Positions 17,153 through 25,604 of a DNA stretch of 64,000 nt are shown one piece after another. The notes under the pieces are model-generated. The model was given only the letters and a program-made list of their open reading frames with translations, had not been told where the DNA came from and searched no databases. The DNA comes from Marivibrio sp040218065 (GTDB lineage Bacteria; Pseudomonadota; Alphaproteobacteria; UBA8366; Aestuariispiraceae): positions 186,001 through 250,000 of the forward strand of contig NZ_JAVJQE010000005.1 of NCBI RefSeq assembly GCF_040218065.1, in the 5' to 3' direction. The translations under genes and the position numbers were made by a program. The stretch's first letter is position 1; each line of letters begins with the position of its first letter.

Positions 17153-17861
17153 CGCGCGGGTCCGCGCGTCGACGGGCGGCGACCGCGACAGTCCCGCCGA
17201 TAAGCCCGGCGGCGAGCACGGAGGCGTCGCCGATCAGCGGAAACAAGGCGATCCCTAAGACCGCGCCCAATCCGACCGCCGCCTGATTCGTCGGATGGCG
17301 AGCCGCGGCCACCAACAGCAGCAGATAGAGCGGGGTCATGAAGACCGCGATCCGCATCGCCGGATCCGGCAGCACCGCGCCGGCGGCGTAGCCGATCAGC
17401 GTGCCGCTGAGCCCGGCGGCGTACAGCACCGCCACGAAGCCGAGATAGTAAGGAAGCCGCGCGGGCTTGGGCAGATCCGGCGTGTCGGCGTTCATCTGCG
17501 TCCAGGCCGTGACGGCCATGAACTGAACAAGAAGCAGGCGGCCCGCAAAACCCGGGCGGCGGTCCCCCAGAACCGCCGGAAGGCCGGTGACGGTCATCGG
17601 CAGCATCCGCATGTTGGCGAAGGCGACGCCGGCGATCAGAACCGAAAGCGGCGCGCCCGCGGCCGCCAACTCCACGTAGGCGATCTGACCGGGCAGCCCC
17701 CAGATCAGAGCGGTCGCCAGCAGCGCCTGCAGCCCTGAGAAGCCGAGATCCGCGGCCAGCGCGCCGAATCCGACCATCGAAAGCCCGATGCCTAACGCCG
17801 GCACGCCGACGCAGCGTCGCGCGCCCTTTAGCGCTGCGGTCCGCGCTGTGTCCCGGCTCAC
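17145..17861 (-). CDS. azlC: AzlC-type branched-chain amino acid export subunit
   Basis: A 238-residue inner-membrane protein with AzlC features: the early GARRCVGVPALGIGLSMVGFG, the AIWGLPGQIAY-type segment (here LIWGLPGQIAYVEL), and NMRMLPM. With AzlD it is expected to export branched-chain or related amino acids. The region upstream (17862-18364) is a long repeat-bearing spacer with a palindrome about 200 bp away. Confidence 0.85.
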   Translation of the reverse strand: MSRDTARTAALKGARRCVGVPALGIGLSMVGFGALAADLGFSGLQALLATALIWGLPGQIAYVELAAAGAPLSVLIAGVAFANMRMLPMTVTGLPAVLGDRRPGFAGRLLLVQFMAVTAWTQMNADTPDLPKPARLPYYLGFVAVLYAAGLSGTLIGYAAGAVLPDPAMRIAVFMTPLYLLLLVAAARHPTNQAAVGLGAVLGIALFPLIGDASVLAAGLIGGTVAVAARRRADPRDG

Positions 17862-18062
17862 GACCGCGCTCCGTTCGAAAGCCCGCGCCGCGCGTCTGAT
17901 CGGGATGCGGGCGCCGCCGTCTCTCGCCCTGCCGCGTGCGGTGCGGCGGCCGGCCGCCCGGTCAGGTGCAGCCCGACGGCCTGCGGTCCGGCGACCTGCG
18001 GCGCGGCGAAGCCCGACACAGGAGCGTAGAACGCGGACGCGCCGGCGCGCGGTTCAGGCTTT

Positions 18063-18081
18063 ATTACACAAAATGTGTAAT
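18063..18081. promoter_or_regulatory. 19-bp palindrome, operator-like
   Basis: ATTACACA-AAA-TGTGTAAT, perfect 8-bp arms, strikingly AT-rich in a GC-rich spacer. It lies about 200 bp upstream of azlC. On the + strand it overlaps a possible promoter (TTCAGG, 17 bp, TGTAAT), but no gene follows on that strand. Confidence 0.55.
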
Positions 18082-18121
18082 GCAATTCAGAACCTCCAAA
18101 GACTTGGCCCCCTGTGCGGGT

Positions 18122-18160
18122 GGGGCGGCGGCGGGGCGGCGTCGGGGCGGCGGCGGGGGG
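18122..18160 (+). repeat. 11-bp G-rich tandem repeat, G-quadruplex motif
   Basis: Three 11-bp units GGGGCGGCGGC (the middle one has T for G at position 10) and a final GGGGGG. The four G tracts are separated by 7-nt loops, a canonical G-quadruplex pattern on the + strand. This is the template strand for leftward transcription from sucB. Confidence 0.75.
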
Positions 18161-18165
18161 CCGGC

Positions 18166-18250
18166 GACGGGCGGGGCGGCGACGGGCGGGGCGCCGTCTG
18201 GGCGGCTCGCCGTCTGGAAAGGTCGGCGTCTGGAAAGGTCGGCGTCTCGG
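18166..18250. repeat. 15-bp and 16-bp tandem repeats
   Basis: Two 15-bp units GACGGGCGGGGCGGC/GACGGGCGGGGCGCC (18166-18195) are followed by 16-bp units. CGTCTGGAAAGGTCGG occurs twice perfectly (18211-18226, 18227-18242), preceded by a diverged unit (18195-18210) and followed by a half unit. Together with the 11-bp repeat they form a small slippage-prone block. Confidence 0.75.
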
Positions 18251-18364
18251 CCGCCCGCCGCCCTGACGCCGTCGGCGTCGTTCTTCCGGACGGCGCGGGG
18301 CGCGGCGCCGCCGCGGAGGACGATGCGCCGCCAACCGGCCGGTGTCGCGCCGACGAGCGAGGCC

Positions 18365-19684
18365 TCAGACGTCGATAAGCAGACGCGCAGGATCCTCCAG
18401 CACGTCTTTGAGGCGCACCAGGAAGGTCACCGCCTCGCGGCCGTCGATGATGCGGTGGTCGTAAGAGTGGGCCACATACATCATGTTGCCGGCGACGATC
18501 TCGCCGTCGGAATTGACGATCGGGCGCTTCTGGATCTTGTGCATGCCCAGGATTCCCGACTGCGGCGGGTTGATGATCGGGGTCGACAGCAGCGAGCCGA
18601 AGACGCCGCCGTTGGTGATGGTGAAGGTGCCCCCTTGCATCTCCGCCATCGTCAGCTTGCCGTCGCGGGCGCGACGGCCGAAGTCGGCGATCGACCCTTC
18701 GATCTCCGCGAAGCTCTTCTTGTCCGCGTCGCGCAGCACCGGCACGACCAGACCCTGCGGTGTGCCCACCGCGATGCCGATGTCGTAGTAGTTCTTGTAG
18801 ATGATCTCGTCGCCGTAGATCTCGGCGTTGACGGCCGGCAGCTCCTTCAGCGCGACGACGGCCGCCTTCACGAAAAAGCTCATGAAGCCGAGCTTCACGC
18901 CGTGCTTCTTCTCGAACCGATCCTTGTACTCGGCGCGCAGGTCCATCATCGGCCCCATGTCGACCTCGTTGAAGGTCGTCAGCATGGCGGCCGAGTTCTG
19001 CGCCTCCTTGAGACGCGTCGCGATGACCTTGCGCAGCTTGGACATTTTGACCCGCTCCTCGCCGCGCGGGTCGAGGGGGCGGTCTCCGGCCGGCTCGTAG
19101 CTCGGCGCTGCGGGCTTGGATTGCGCGCCGGGGCTCTTCGCCGGCGCCTGGGCCGCCGGCTGCGCGGCCTTTGCGCCGGCGGCCGATTGGGCCTCGCCGC
19201 CGCCGGCCATGTAATTCTGCACGTCCTCTTTGGTGAGATTGCCCTTGGGACCCGTGGCCGGAATCTTCGAGGGGTCGAGGTCGTTTTCGGCGACCATCTT
19301 GGCGACCGCGGGGGACAGGGTCTCGTGCGTCGCCGCCTGGCCGCCGCCCGAAGCCGCCGCAGGCGCATCCTGCTTAGACGCTTCCTCTTTCGGGGCCTCC
19401 TCTTTCGGCGCCTCCTTCTCGCCGCCGCCGGAGGAGGAACCGGACGCCCCTTCCTCGACGCGACAGAGCACGGCGCCGACCTCGACGTCGGTTCCCTCCT
19501 CGGCGACGATCTCCGCGAGCGCGCCGGCGACCGGCGAGGGGACCTCGATCGAGACCTTGTCGGTCTCGAGCTCGCACACCGCCTCGTCCTTTTCGACCGC
19601 GTCGCCGACCGCCTTGAACCAGTTGATGACCGTCGCTTCGCTGACCGATTCACCGAGCGTGGGCACCGTCACATCCGTGGCCAT
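18365..19684 (-). CDS. sucB: 2-oxoglutarate dehydrogenase E2, dihydrolipoamide succinyltransferase
   Basis: Core subunit of the 2-oxoglutarate dehydrogenase complex; transfers succinyl groups from lipoate to CoA. Residues 1-76 form the lipoyl domain, with Lys43 in ETDKVSIE as the lipoylation site. An Ala/Glu/Lys linker follows, then the E3-binding domain (SPAVAKMVAENDLDPSKI), a second linker, and the catalytic domain with SYDHRIIDGREAV near the C terminus. Length is 439 residues. It lies 92 bp downstream of sucA, same strand. Unlike SucA it has no Lys-rich tail. Confidence 0.96.
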   Translation of the reverse strand: MATDVTVPTLGESVSEATVINWFKAVGDAVEKDEAVCELETDKVSIEVPSPVAGALAEIVAEEGTDVEVGAVLCRVEEGASGSSSGGGEKEAPKEEAPKEEASKQDAPAAASGGGQAATHETLSPAVAKMVAENDLDPSKIPATGPKGNLTKEDVQNYMAGGGEAQSAAGAKAAQPAAQAPAKSPGAQSKPAAPSYEPAGDRPLDPRGEERVKMSKLRKVIATRLKEAQNSAAMLTTFNEVDMGPMMDLRAEYKDRFEKKHGVKLGFMSFFVKAAVVALKELPAVNAEIYGDEIIYKNYYDIGIAVGTPQGLVVPVLRDADKKSFAEIEGSIADFGRRARDGKLTMAEMQGGTFTITNGGVFGSLLSTPIINPPQSGILGMHKIQKRPIVNSDGEIVAGNMMYVAHSYDHRIIDGREAVTFLVRLKDVLEDPARLLIDV

Positions 19685-19776
19685 GGACCTAATCCCGTCT
19701 TCCGTTGTTCGAACGCCGCCCTAGGCGGCGCGTCATTCCCTGTGAAAGTTGCGCGCGGCTGCACCGGCGCTCGCCG

Positions 19777-19977
19777 TCAGCCCTTCTTCGCCGTCGCCTT
19801 CTTGGCCGCGGACTTCTTCGCGGACCCCTTCTTGGCCGCCGTCTTCTTGGCCGCGGATTTTTTGGCGGACGCCTTCTTTGAGGCCGTCTTCTTCGCCGCG
19901 GACTTCGTCGCGGCCTTCTTTGACGGCGCTTTCTTGACCGCGGCCTTTGTCCCGCCGGCTTGCTTCGACGTCCCCTT
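19777..19977 (-). repeat. Lys/Ala repeat tail of SucA (coding)
   Basis: The last 66 codons of sucA encode a low-complexity tail of AAKK-, SAKK- and TAKK-type units containing about two dozen lysines. The DNA is a degenerate repeat of CTTCTTGGCCGC-like units on the + strand. It resembles eukaryotic histone H1 C termini. A similar tail ends Mdh, 5.7 kb away. Confidence 0.9.
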
Positions 19978-22900
19978 GACCGCCGGCGCCGTTCGGGCGC
20001 CGAAGCCGGGCTCCAGCTCGGCGTCCGCGCGCAGCGCCGGCGTTCCGCCGACTTTCACCCCGCCGACGGTGACCGTCATCGGCTTCAAGCTCAACGCATG
20101 GTCGACGATATGCTCCTGCTGCGCCTGGTGGCGCTTGGCGAGACCGGTCGCCGGCGAAGCGGCGGCGTCGCGGCCGATATAGTTCGGCCGACGGCAGGGG
20201 CCGTGCGCGATCTCTTCCAGCACCCGTTCGATCCGCCGATCGAGGAATTGCCAGGAGCCCATGTTCTCCGGCTCCTCCTGGCACCAAACGATGTCGGCGT
20301 TCGGGAACCGCGAGAGCTCCTGCCCGAGCGCGTAGAAGGGGAAGGGATAGAGCTGCTCGACCCGCAGCAGATAGATGTCCTTGATGCCGCGGCGGTCGCG
20401 CTCGGCCTCCAAGTCGAAATAGACCTTGCCGGAGCAAAGCACGACCCGCTTGATCTTCTCGTCCGCGGCGAGCGTCCCCTCCAGCTGGGCGTTGTCCCAC
20501 AGCACCCGGTGGAAGGTCGTGCCGGGGCCGAACTCGCTCAGCTTGGAGACGCACTTCTTGTGCCGCAACAGCGACTTGGGCGTCATCAGGATCAGCGGCT
20601 TGCGGAAGTTACGGCGCACCTGCCGGCGCAGAACGTGGAAATAGTTCGCCGGCTGGGTCACGTTGCAGACCTGCCAGTTGTCCTCGGCCGAGTTCTGCAG
20701 ATAGCGCTCGAGCCTGGCGGAACTGTGCTCGGGCCCCTGGCCCTCATAGCCGTGGGGGAGCAGCATCACCAAACCGCACATGCGCAGCCACTTGGCCTCG
20801 CCCGAGCTGATGAACTGGTCGATGATCACCTGCGCGCCGTTGGCGAAGTCGCCGAACTGCGCCTCCCACAGGACCAGCGCATGGGGCTCCGCCGAGGCGT
20901 AGCCGTATTCGAAGCCGAGCAGCCCGAACTCGCTGAGCGGGCTGTCGATCACCTCGAACGGCGCCTGACCCATGCGGATGTTGTTGAGGGGGACGTAGCG
21001 GTTCTCGTTCTCCTGATCGACCAGCACAGAATGGCGCTGGGAGAAGGTGCCGCGTTCGCTGTCCTCGCCGGAGAGTCGGATCGAGGTGCTCTCGCACAAC
21101 AGGGTCCCGAAGGCGAGCGCCTCGGCGGTGCCCCAGTCGATCCCCTCGCCGGTCTCGATCATCTTGCGCTTGGCTTCAAGCTGACGCTGGATCTTTGAGT
21201 TGACGGTGAAGTTCTGAGGGGTCTGGCTGATCGCGTAGCCGACCTCTTTCAGGAGATCCATGTCGACGGCCGTGTCGCCGCGGCGCGCGCCGCTCTCCGC
21301 GATCGACAGGCCGGCCCACTTGCCTTCCAGCCAGTCCGCCCGGTTCGGCTTGAAGCCCTTGGCGGTGTCGAATTCGGCGTCGAGCGTCGTCTCGAACTCC
21401 TTGACCATCTTGTCGCCGGTCCCGGGCTCGACGACGCCTTCGGCCTCCAGCCGCTCGGCGTAGATCTGCCGGGCGCGCGGGTGCGAGGAGATCTTCTTGT
21501 ACATCAAGGGCTGCGTGAACATCGGCTCGTCGCCCTCATTGTGACCGTGGCGGCGGTAGCACCACATGTCGATCACGATGTCCTTCTTGAACTTTTGCCG
21601 ATATTCGATCGCCAGTTTCGCGACGTGGACGCAGGCCTCCGGATCGTCGCCGTTCACGTGGAAGACCGGTGCGTCGATCGTCTTGGCCATGTCGGAGCAA
21701 TAGGGCGAGGAGCGCGACTTCGACGGGGCGGTGGTGAAGCCGATCTGGTTGTTGATGACGATGTGGATCGTCCCGCCCGTCCGATAGCCGTGCAGCTGAG
21801 AGAGCAGGAAGGTCTCGGCCACCACGCCCTGGCCGATGAAGGCGGCGTCGCCGTGCAGCAACAGGCCCATGACCTTGTCGCGCTCGCTGTCGCCGCGCTG
21901 GCGCTGCTTCGCACGCACCTTGCCGAGCACCACGGTGTTGACGCACTCGAGATGGCTCGGGTTGGCGGTCAGCGACAGGTGGATGGTCTTGCCTTCGAAC
22001 TCCCGATCGGCCGACGTGCCGAGATGGTACTTCACGTCGCCCGAGCCCTGCACCGAATCCGGATTCGCCGGCATGCCCTCGAACTCGGCGAAGATCTGCT
22101 GATAGGGCTTCTGCATCAGGTTGGCGAGCACGTTGAGCCGCCCGCGGTGCGCCATGCCGAGCACGACCTCCTCAAGGTTCAGCTGCGCGCCGCGTTTGAA
22201 GATCTGCTCGATCATGGGAACGAGCGATTCGCCGCCGTCCAACCCAAAACGCTTGGTGCCGCGGTACTTGCGGTCCAGGAACGTCTCGAAGACGTCGGCG
22301 TGGGTCAGCCGCTCGAGAATCGTGCGCCGGCCGAGATTGGTGAAGTCCTTGCGGTTCCGGCTGGATTCGATGCGTTCCTGAATCCAGCTCTTCTCCTCGC
22401 CGTCCTGAATGTGCAGGAACTCGACGCCGATGCTGCCGCAATAGGTCTCGCGGCAGATCTTGACGATCTCGCGCAGCGTCGCGCTTTCCAGGCCGAGATA
22501 GTAGTTGATGAAGATCGGCCGATCCCAATCGCCGTCGCCGAATCCGTAGGTCGAGGGATCGAGCTCCGGATGCTCCGCGCGATGTTCGAGATTCAACGGA
22601 TCCAAGTTCGCTTCGGTGTGCCCGCGCATGCGGTAGGCGCGGATCAGCATGAGGGCGCGGATCGAATCCAGCGTCGCCTGGCGGATCCGGTCGGCGTCGG
22701 TCGAGACGCCGCCGCCGGCCTTCATGTAGTCCAGCAACTGCTGGAAGGGGGTGCCGTCCTTGACCGGCTCGCTCAGCGCGTCCGAAAGCGTCAGTTCGCC
22801 CCGATCGCCGCCGTTGCGGCCGACGACCTTGGTCTGGCGCGGCGCCCAACTGGGGCCGTAGTGGTTGCCGAGCAGCACCTCGTCCTCGTCGCCGAGGCTT

Positions 22901-23022
22901 TCGAAGAAGGCCTGCCACCCCGCGTCGACCCCGTCGGGATCGTTCCGCCACTTCTCGAACAACTCCGCGATATAGGTTTCGTTCGCCCCGTAAAGCGGTG
23001 TGCTCTCGCCGATATACGCCAT
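19777..23022 (-). CDS. sucA: 2-oxoglutarate dehydrogenase E1 with Lys/Ala C-terminal tail
   Basis: Thiamine-diphosphate enzyme that decarboxylates 2-oxoglutarate and succinylates the lipoyl group of SucB. N-terminal GANETYIAELFEKWR, the HGDAAFIGQGVVAET and RRHGHNEGDEPMFTQP motifs, and the transketolase-like C-terminal half are all present. At 1081 residues it exceeds the usual 930-990. After the normal end (RHQAQQEHIVDHALSL) come about 95 extra residues, the last 66 being Lys/Ala-rich repeats. The frame is intact to the stop, so this is a true extension. Start at 23022, where family similarity begins, with AAGGAG upstream. It follows sucD and precedes sucB. Confidence 0.96.
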   Translation of the reverse strand: MAYIGESTPLYGANETYIAELFEKWRNDPDGVDAGWQAFFESLGDEDEVLLGNHYGPSWAPRQTKVVGRNGGDRGELTLSDALSEPVKDGTPFQQLLDYMKAGGGVSTDADRIRQATLDSIRALMLIRAYRMRGHTEANLDPLNLEHRAEHPELDPSTYGFGDGDWDRPIFINYYLGLESATLREIVKICRETYCGSIGVEFLHIQDGEEKSWIQERIESSRNRKDFTNLGRRTILERLTHADVFETFLDRKYRGTKRFGLDGGESLVPMIEQIFKRGAQLNLEEVVLGMAHRGRLNVLANLMQKPYQQIFAEFEGMPANPDSVQGSGDVKYHLGTSADREFEGKTIHLSLTANPSHLECVNTVVLGKVRAKQRQRGDSERDKVMGLLLHGDAAFIGQGVVAETFLLSQLHGYRTGGTIHIVINNQIGFTTAPSKSRSSPYCSDMAKTIDAPVFHVNGDDPEACVHVAKLAIEYRQKFKKDIVIDMWCYRRHGHNEGDEPMFTQPLMYKKISSHPRARQIYAERLEAEGVVEPGTGDKMVKEFETTLDAEFDTAKGFKPNRADWLEGKWAGLSIAESGARRGDTAVDMDLLKEVGYAISQTPQNFTVNSKIQRQLEAKRKMIETGEGIDWGTAEALAFGTLLCESTSIRLSGEDSERGTFSQRHSVLVDQENENRYVPLNNIRMGQAPFEVIDSPLSEFGLLGFEYGYASAEPHALVLWEAQFGDFANGAQVIIDQFISSGEAKWLRMCGLVMLLPHGYEGQGPEHSSARLERYLQNSAEDNWQVCNVTQPANYFHVLRRQVRRNFRKPLILMTPKSLLRHKKCVSKLSEFGPGTTFHRVLWDNAQLEGTLAADEKIKRVVLCSGKVYFDLEAERDRRGIKDIYLLRVEQLYPFPFYALGQELSRFPNADIVWCQEEPENMGSWQFLDRRIERVLEEIAHGPCRRPNYIGRDAAASPATGLAKRHQAQQEHIVDHALSLKPMTVTVGGVKVGGTPALRADAELEPGFGARTAPAVKGTSKQAGGTKAAVKKAPSKKAATKSAAKKTASKKASAKKSAAKKTAAKKGSAKKSAAKKATAKKG

Positions 23023-23147
23023 CGCCCTCAGCGCTCCTTCGTCAACCGGCGTCGGCCGCCTGCCCAAGCCCCCGCCGGGGATCGGCCGTCCGCCCAAAAG
23101 CGCGACGCCGGCGCCGGTCTTCCGCCGGCGCCGGCGCGCTTCGCCGT

Positions 23148-24023
23148 CTAGCCCTTCAGGGCTTCCACCATCGTGGAGCCCAAAGCCGATGGGCTGTCCG
23201 CCACGCGGATGCCGGCCGATCGCATCGCGTCCTGCTTGCTCTCCGCCGTGCCCTGTCCGCCCGAGATGATGGCGCCCGCATGGCCCATGCGCTTGCCCGG
23301 GGGCGCGGTCACGCCGGCGATGAAGCCCACCATCGGCTTTTTCACCTTGGACCGCTTGAAGAACTCCGCGGCCTCCTCCTCGGCGGTGCCGCCGATCTCG
23401 CCGATCATCACGATGCCTTCTGTTTCATCGTCGTCCAGGAACATCTCCAGGCAGTCGATGAAGTTGGTGCCGTTCACCGGATCGCCGCCGATCCCGATGC
23501 AGGTCGACTGGCCGAGGCCGGCCGCCGAGGTCTGGGCGACGGCCTCGTAGGTCAGCGTGCCCGAGCGCGAGACCACGCCGATCTTGCCGCGCTTGTGGAT
23601 GTGGCCCGGCATGATGCCGATCTTGCAGGCGTCGGGGGTGATGACGCCCGGGCAGTTCGGCCCGATTAGCCGGGTCTTGGACCCCGTCAGCGCCCGCTTG
23701 ACCTTGACCATGTCGAGCACCGGGATGCCTTCGGTGATGCAGACGACGAGCGGCGTCTCGGCGTCGATGGCCTCAAGGATCGCGTCGGCCGCGAAGGGGG
23801 GCGGCACGTAGATCACGCTGGCGTCGGCGCCGGTCTTCGCGCGCGCGTCCGCGACCGTGTCGAAGATCGGCAGGTCAAGGTGCGAGCCCCCGCCTTTGCC
23901 GGGCGTCACGCCGCCCACCATCTTGGTGCCGTAGGCGATCGCCTGTTCGGAGTGGAAGGTGCCCTGCGCGCCGGTGAAGCCCTGGCAGATGACCTTCGTA
24001 TTCGCGTCGATCAGAACCGCCAT
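23148..24023 (-). CDS. sucD: Succinyl-CoA ligase alpha subunit
   Basis: Forms succinate and nucleotide triphosphate from succinyl-CoA with SucC. The N-terminal CoA-binding Rossmann domain has GFTGAQGTFHSEQAI; the phosphohistidine loop shows GHAGAIISGGQGTAESK. Length 291 residues is standard. Its ATG shares one base with the sucC stop (TAATG), so the subunits are coupled. Confidence 0.97.
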   Translation of the reverse strand: MAVLIDANTKVICQGFTGAQGTFHSEQAIAYGTKMVGGVTPGKGGGSHLDLPIFDTVADARAKTGADASVIYVPPPFAADAILEAIDAETPLVVCITEGIPVLDMVKVKRALTGSKTRLIGPNCPGVITPDACKIGIMPGHIHKRGKIGVVSRSGTLTYEAVAQTSAAGLGQSTCIGIGGDPVNGTNFIDCLEMFLDDDETEGIVMIGEIGGTAEEEAAEFFKRSKVKKPMVGFIAGVTAPPGKRMGHAGAIISGGQGTAESKQDAMRSAGIRVADSPSALGSTMVEALKG

Positions 24024-25219
24024 TACTTCGCCTCCTTGACCGCGGCCACGACCTTTTCGGCCGCGTCGGCCAGATTGTCCGCCGGAATGATCGGCAGACC
24101 GCTCTCGGCCATGATCTTCTTACCCTGCTCGACATTCGTGCCTTCGAGACGCACGACCAGCGGCACGTCCAGGTTCACCTCGCGGCTGGCCGCGACCACG
24201 CCTTCGGCGATGACGTCGCAGCGCATGATGCCGCCGAAGATGTTGACCAGGATGCCTTCGACGTTCTCATCCGACAGGATGATCTTGAAGGCGGCGGTCA
24301 CCCGCTCCTTCGTCGCGCCGCCGCCGACGTCCAGGAAGTTGGCGGGACTGCCGCCCTTCAGCTGAATGATGTCCATCGTCGCCATGGCGAGGCCCGCGCC
24401 GTTCACCATGCAGCCGATCGAGCCGTCGAGCTTGATGTAGTTGAGCTCGTGCTTGGAGGCCTCGATCTCCGAGGGATCCTCCTCGTCCACGTCGCGCATG
24501 TCGGCGACGTCGGAATGACGGAACAGCGCGTTGTCGTCGAAGTTCATCTTGGCGTCGAGCGCGATCACGTCGCCCATGCCGGTGACGACCAGCGGATTGA
24601 TCTCGACCAGGCTGACGTCTAGCTCGATGAAGGCCTTGTACATCGCCGTCAGGAACTTCGTGCAGCTTTTGATCTGCGGCCCTTCAAGGCCGAGGAAGAA
24701 GGCGATGCGCCGGCAGTGGAAGCCGGAAATGCCGCTGGCGGGATCGATCGAAACCTTGCAGATCGCGTCCGGGTTCTCGGCCGCGACCTCTTCGATCTCC
24801 ATGCCGCCCTCCTGGGAGGCCATGATCGTCACCTGGCTGGTCGCCCGATCGATCAGCATGGAGAGGTAGAGCTCGCGCTGGATGTCGCAGCCGTCCTCGA
24901 TGTAAAGGCGCTTGACCTCCTTGCCCTCAGCGCCGGTCTGCTTGGTGACCAGCACCCGACCCAGCATGGCCTTGGCGTTCTCGCGAACCTCTTCGATCGA
25001 CTTGGAGACGCGCACGCCGCCCTTGCCGTCGGGATCGTTCTGAAAGCGCCCGGCGCCGCGGCCGCCGGCGTGGATCTGCGACTTCACGACCCAAATCGGG
25101 CCGCCGAGGTCGTTGGCCGCCTGCACGGCTTCTTCCGCGGTGTAGGCGACCTTGCCGTCCGGTACGGCCACACCGAAGCGGCGAAGCAACTCCTTCGCCT
25201 GATATTCGTGGATGTTCAT
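24023..25219 (-). CDS. sucC: Succinyl-CoA ligase beta subunit
   Basis: ADP- or GDP-forming beta subunit; residues 1-230 are the ATP-grasp nucleotide-binding domain (MNIHEYQAKELLRRFGV, QIHAGGRGAGRF), and the C-terminal half is the CoA-ligase domain (NIFGGIMRCDVIAEG). Length 398 residues is standard. It is 245 bp downstream of mdh, long enough for its own promoter, though none stands out. sucD follows with a one-base overlap. Confidence 0.97.
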   Translation of the reverse strand: MNIHEYQAKELLRRFGVAVPDGKVAYTAEEAVQAANDLGGPIWVVKSQIHAGGRGAGRFQNDPDGKGGVRVSKSIEEVRENAKAMLGRVLVTKQTGAEGKEVKRLYIEDGCDIQRELYLSMLIDRATSQVTIMASQEGGMEIEEVAAENPDAICKVSIDPASGISGFHCRRIAFFLGLEGPQIKSCTKFLTAMYKAFIELDVSLVEINPLVVTGMGDVIALDAKMNFDDNALFRHSDVADMRDVDEEDPSEIEASKHELNYIKLDGSIGCMVNGAGLAMATMDIIQLKGGSPANFLDVGGGATKERVTAAFKIILSDENVEGILVNIFGGIMRCDVIAEGVVAASREVNLDVPLVVRLEGTNVEQGKKIMAESGLPIIPADNLADAAEKVVAAVKEAK

Positions 25220-25463
25220 GGGTTCCTGGTTCCCCGTGTCCTCAAGACGCGCCCCGGCGGCGATAGGCCGGACCCGGCGCGGCTTCGGTTCTGTCGGTTC
25301 TTTGTCTTCCCCGGCCGATCGTCCGCCTGACAGCGCGCAGGCGGCGGGCGGCGGCGATCCGCGGGCACTTTAGCAGCATACCCCCGCCGTTCAACCGCCC
25401 CCATGGCGGCGGCGCGGGCGTCAGGACGGAAAGGGCGGCGTTCGCGACGCCGCCCCGTTCGCC

Positions 25464-25604
25464 TCAGCTCTTCTTGGCGGCGGCCTTCTTGGCTCCGCCC
25501 TTCTTGGCGCCGGCCTTTTTGGCGCCGGCCTTTTTGGCGCTCGCCTTCTTCGCGGGAGCCTCCTTGGCGGCCGCCTTCTTGGCGGGCGCCTTCTTCTGCT
25601 CCGC
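25464..25604 (-). repeat. Lys/Ala repeat tail of Mdh (coding)
   Basis: The last 46 codons of mdh encode AEQKK then repeated APAKK, ASAKK, AGAKK and AAAKK units with about twenty lysines. Units of 15 bp are visible in the DNA (CTTTTTGGCGCCGGC repeats). This lies outside the malate dehydrogenase fold. Confidence 0.9.

Larger units (their letters stand above)
17862..18364. other. 503-bp non-coding spacer, azlC to sucB
   Basis: No credible gene: open frames here encode only Arg/Pro low-complexity sequence. It holds a 19-bp AT-rich palindrome (18063-18081) and a dense block of G-rich tandem repeats (18122-18250), each listed separately. It includes the promoter region of azlC and the 3' end of the suc transcript. 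Confidence 0.65.

Noticed and set aside
17858..18334. 158-codon minus-strand frame between azlC and sucB
   Set aside because: It translates the G-rich tandem repeats into Arg/Pro runs, with no ribosome site or family similarity.
21481..23151. 556-codon open frame antisense to sucA
   Set aside because: Complement of a well-conserved gene, with composition typical of an antisense shadow.
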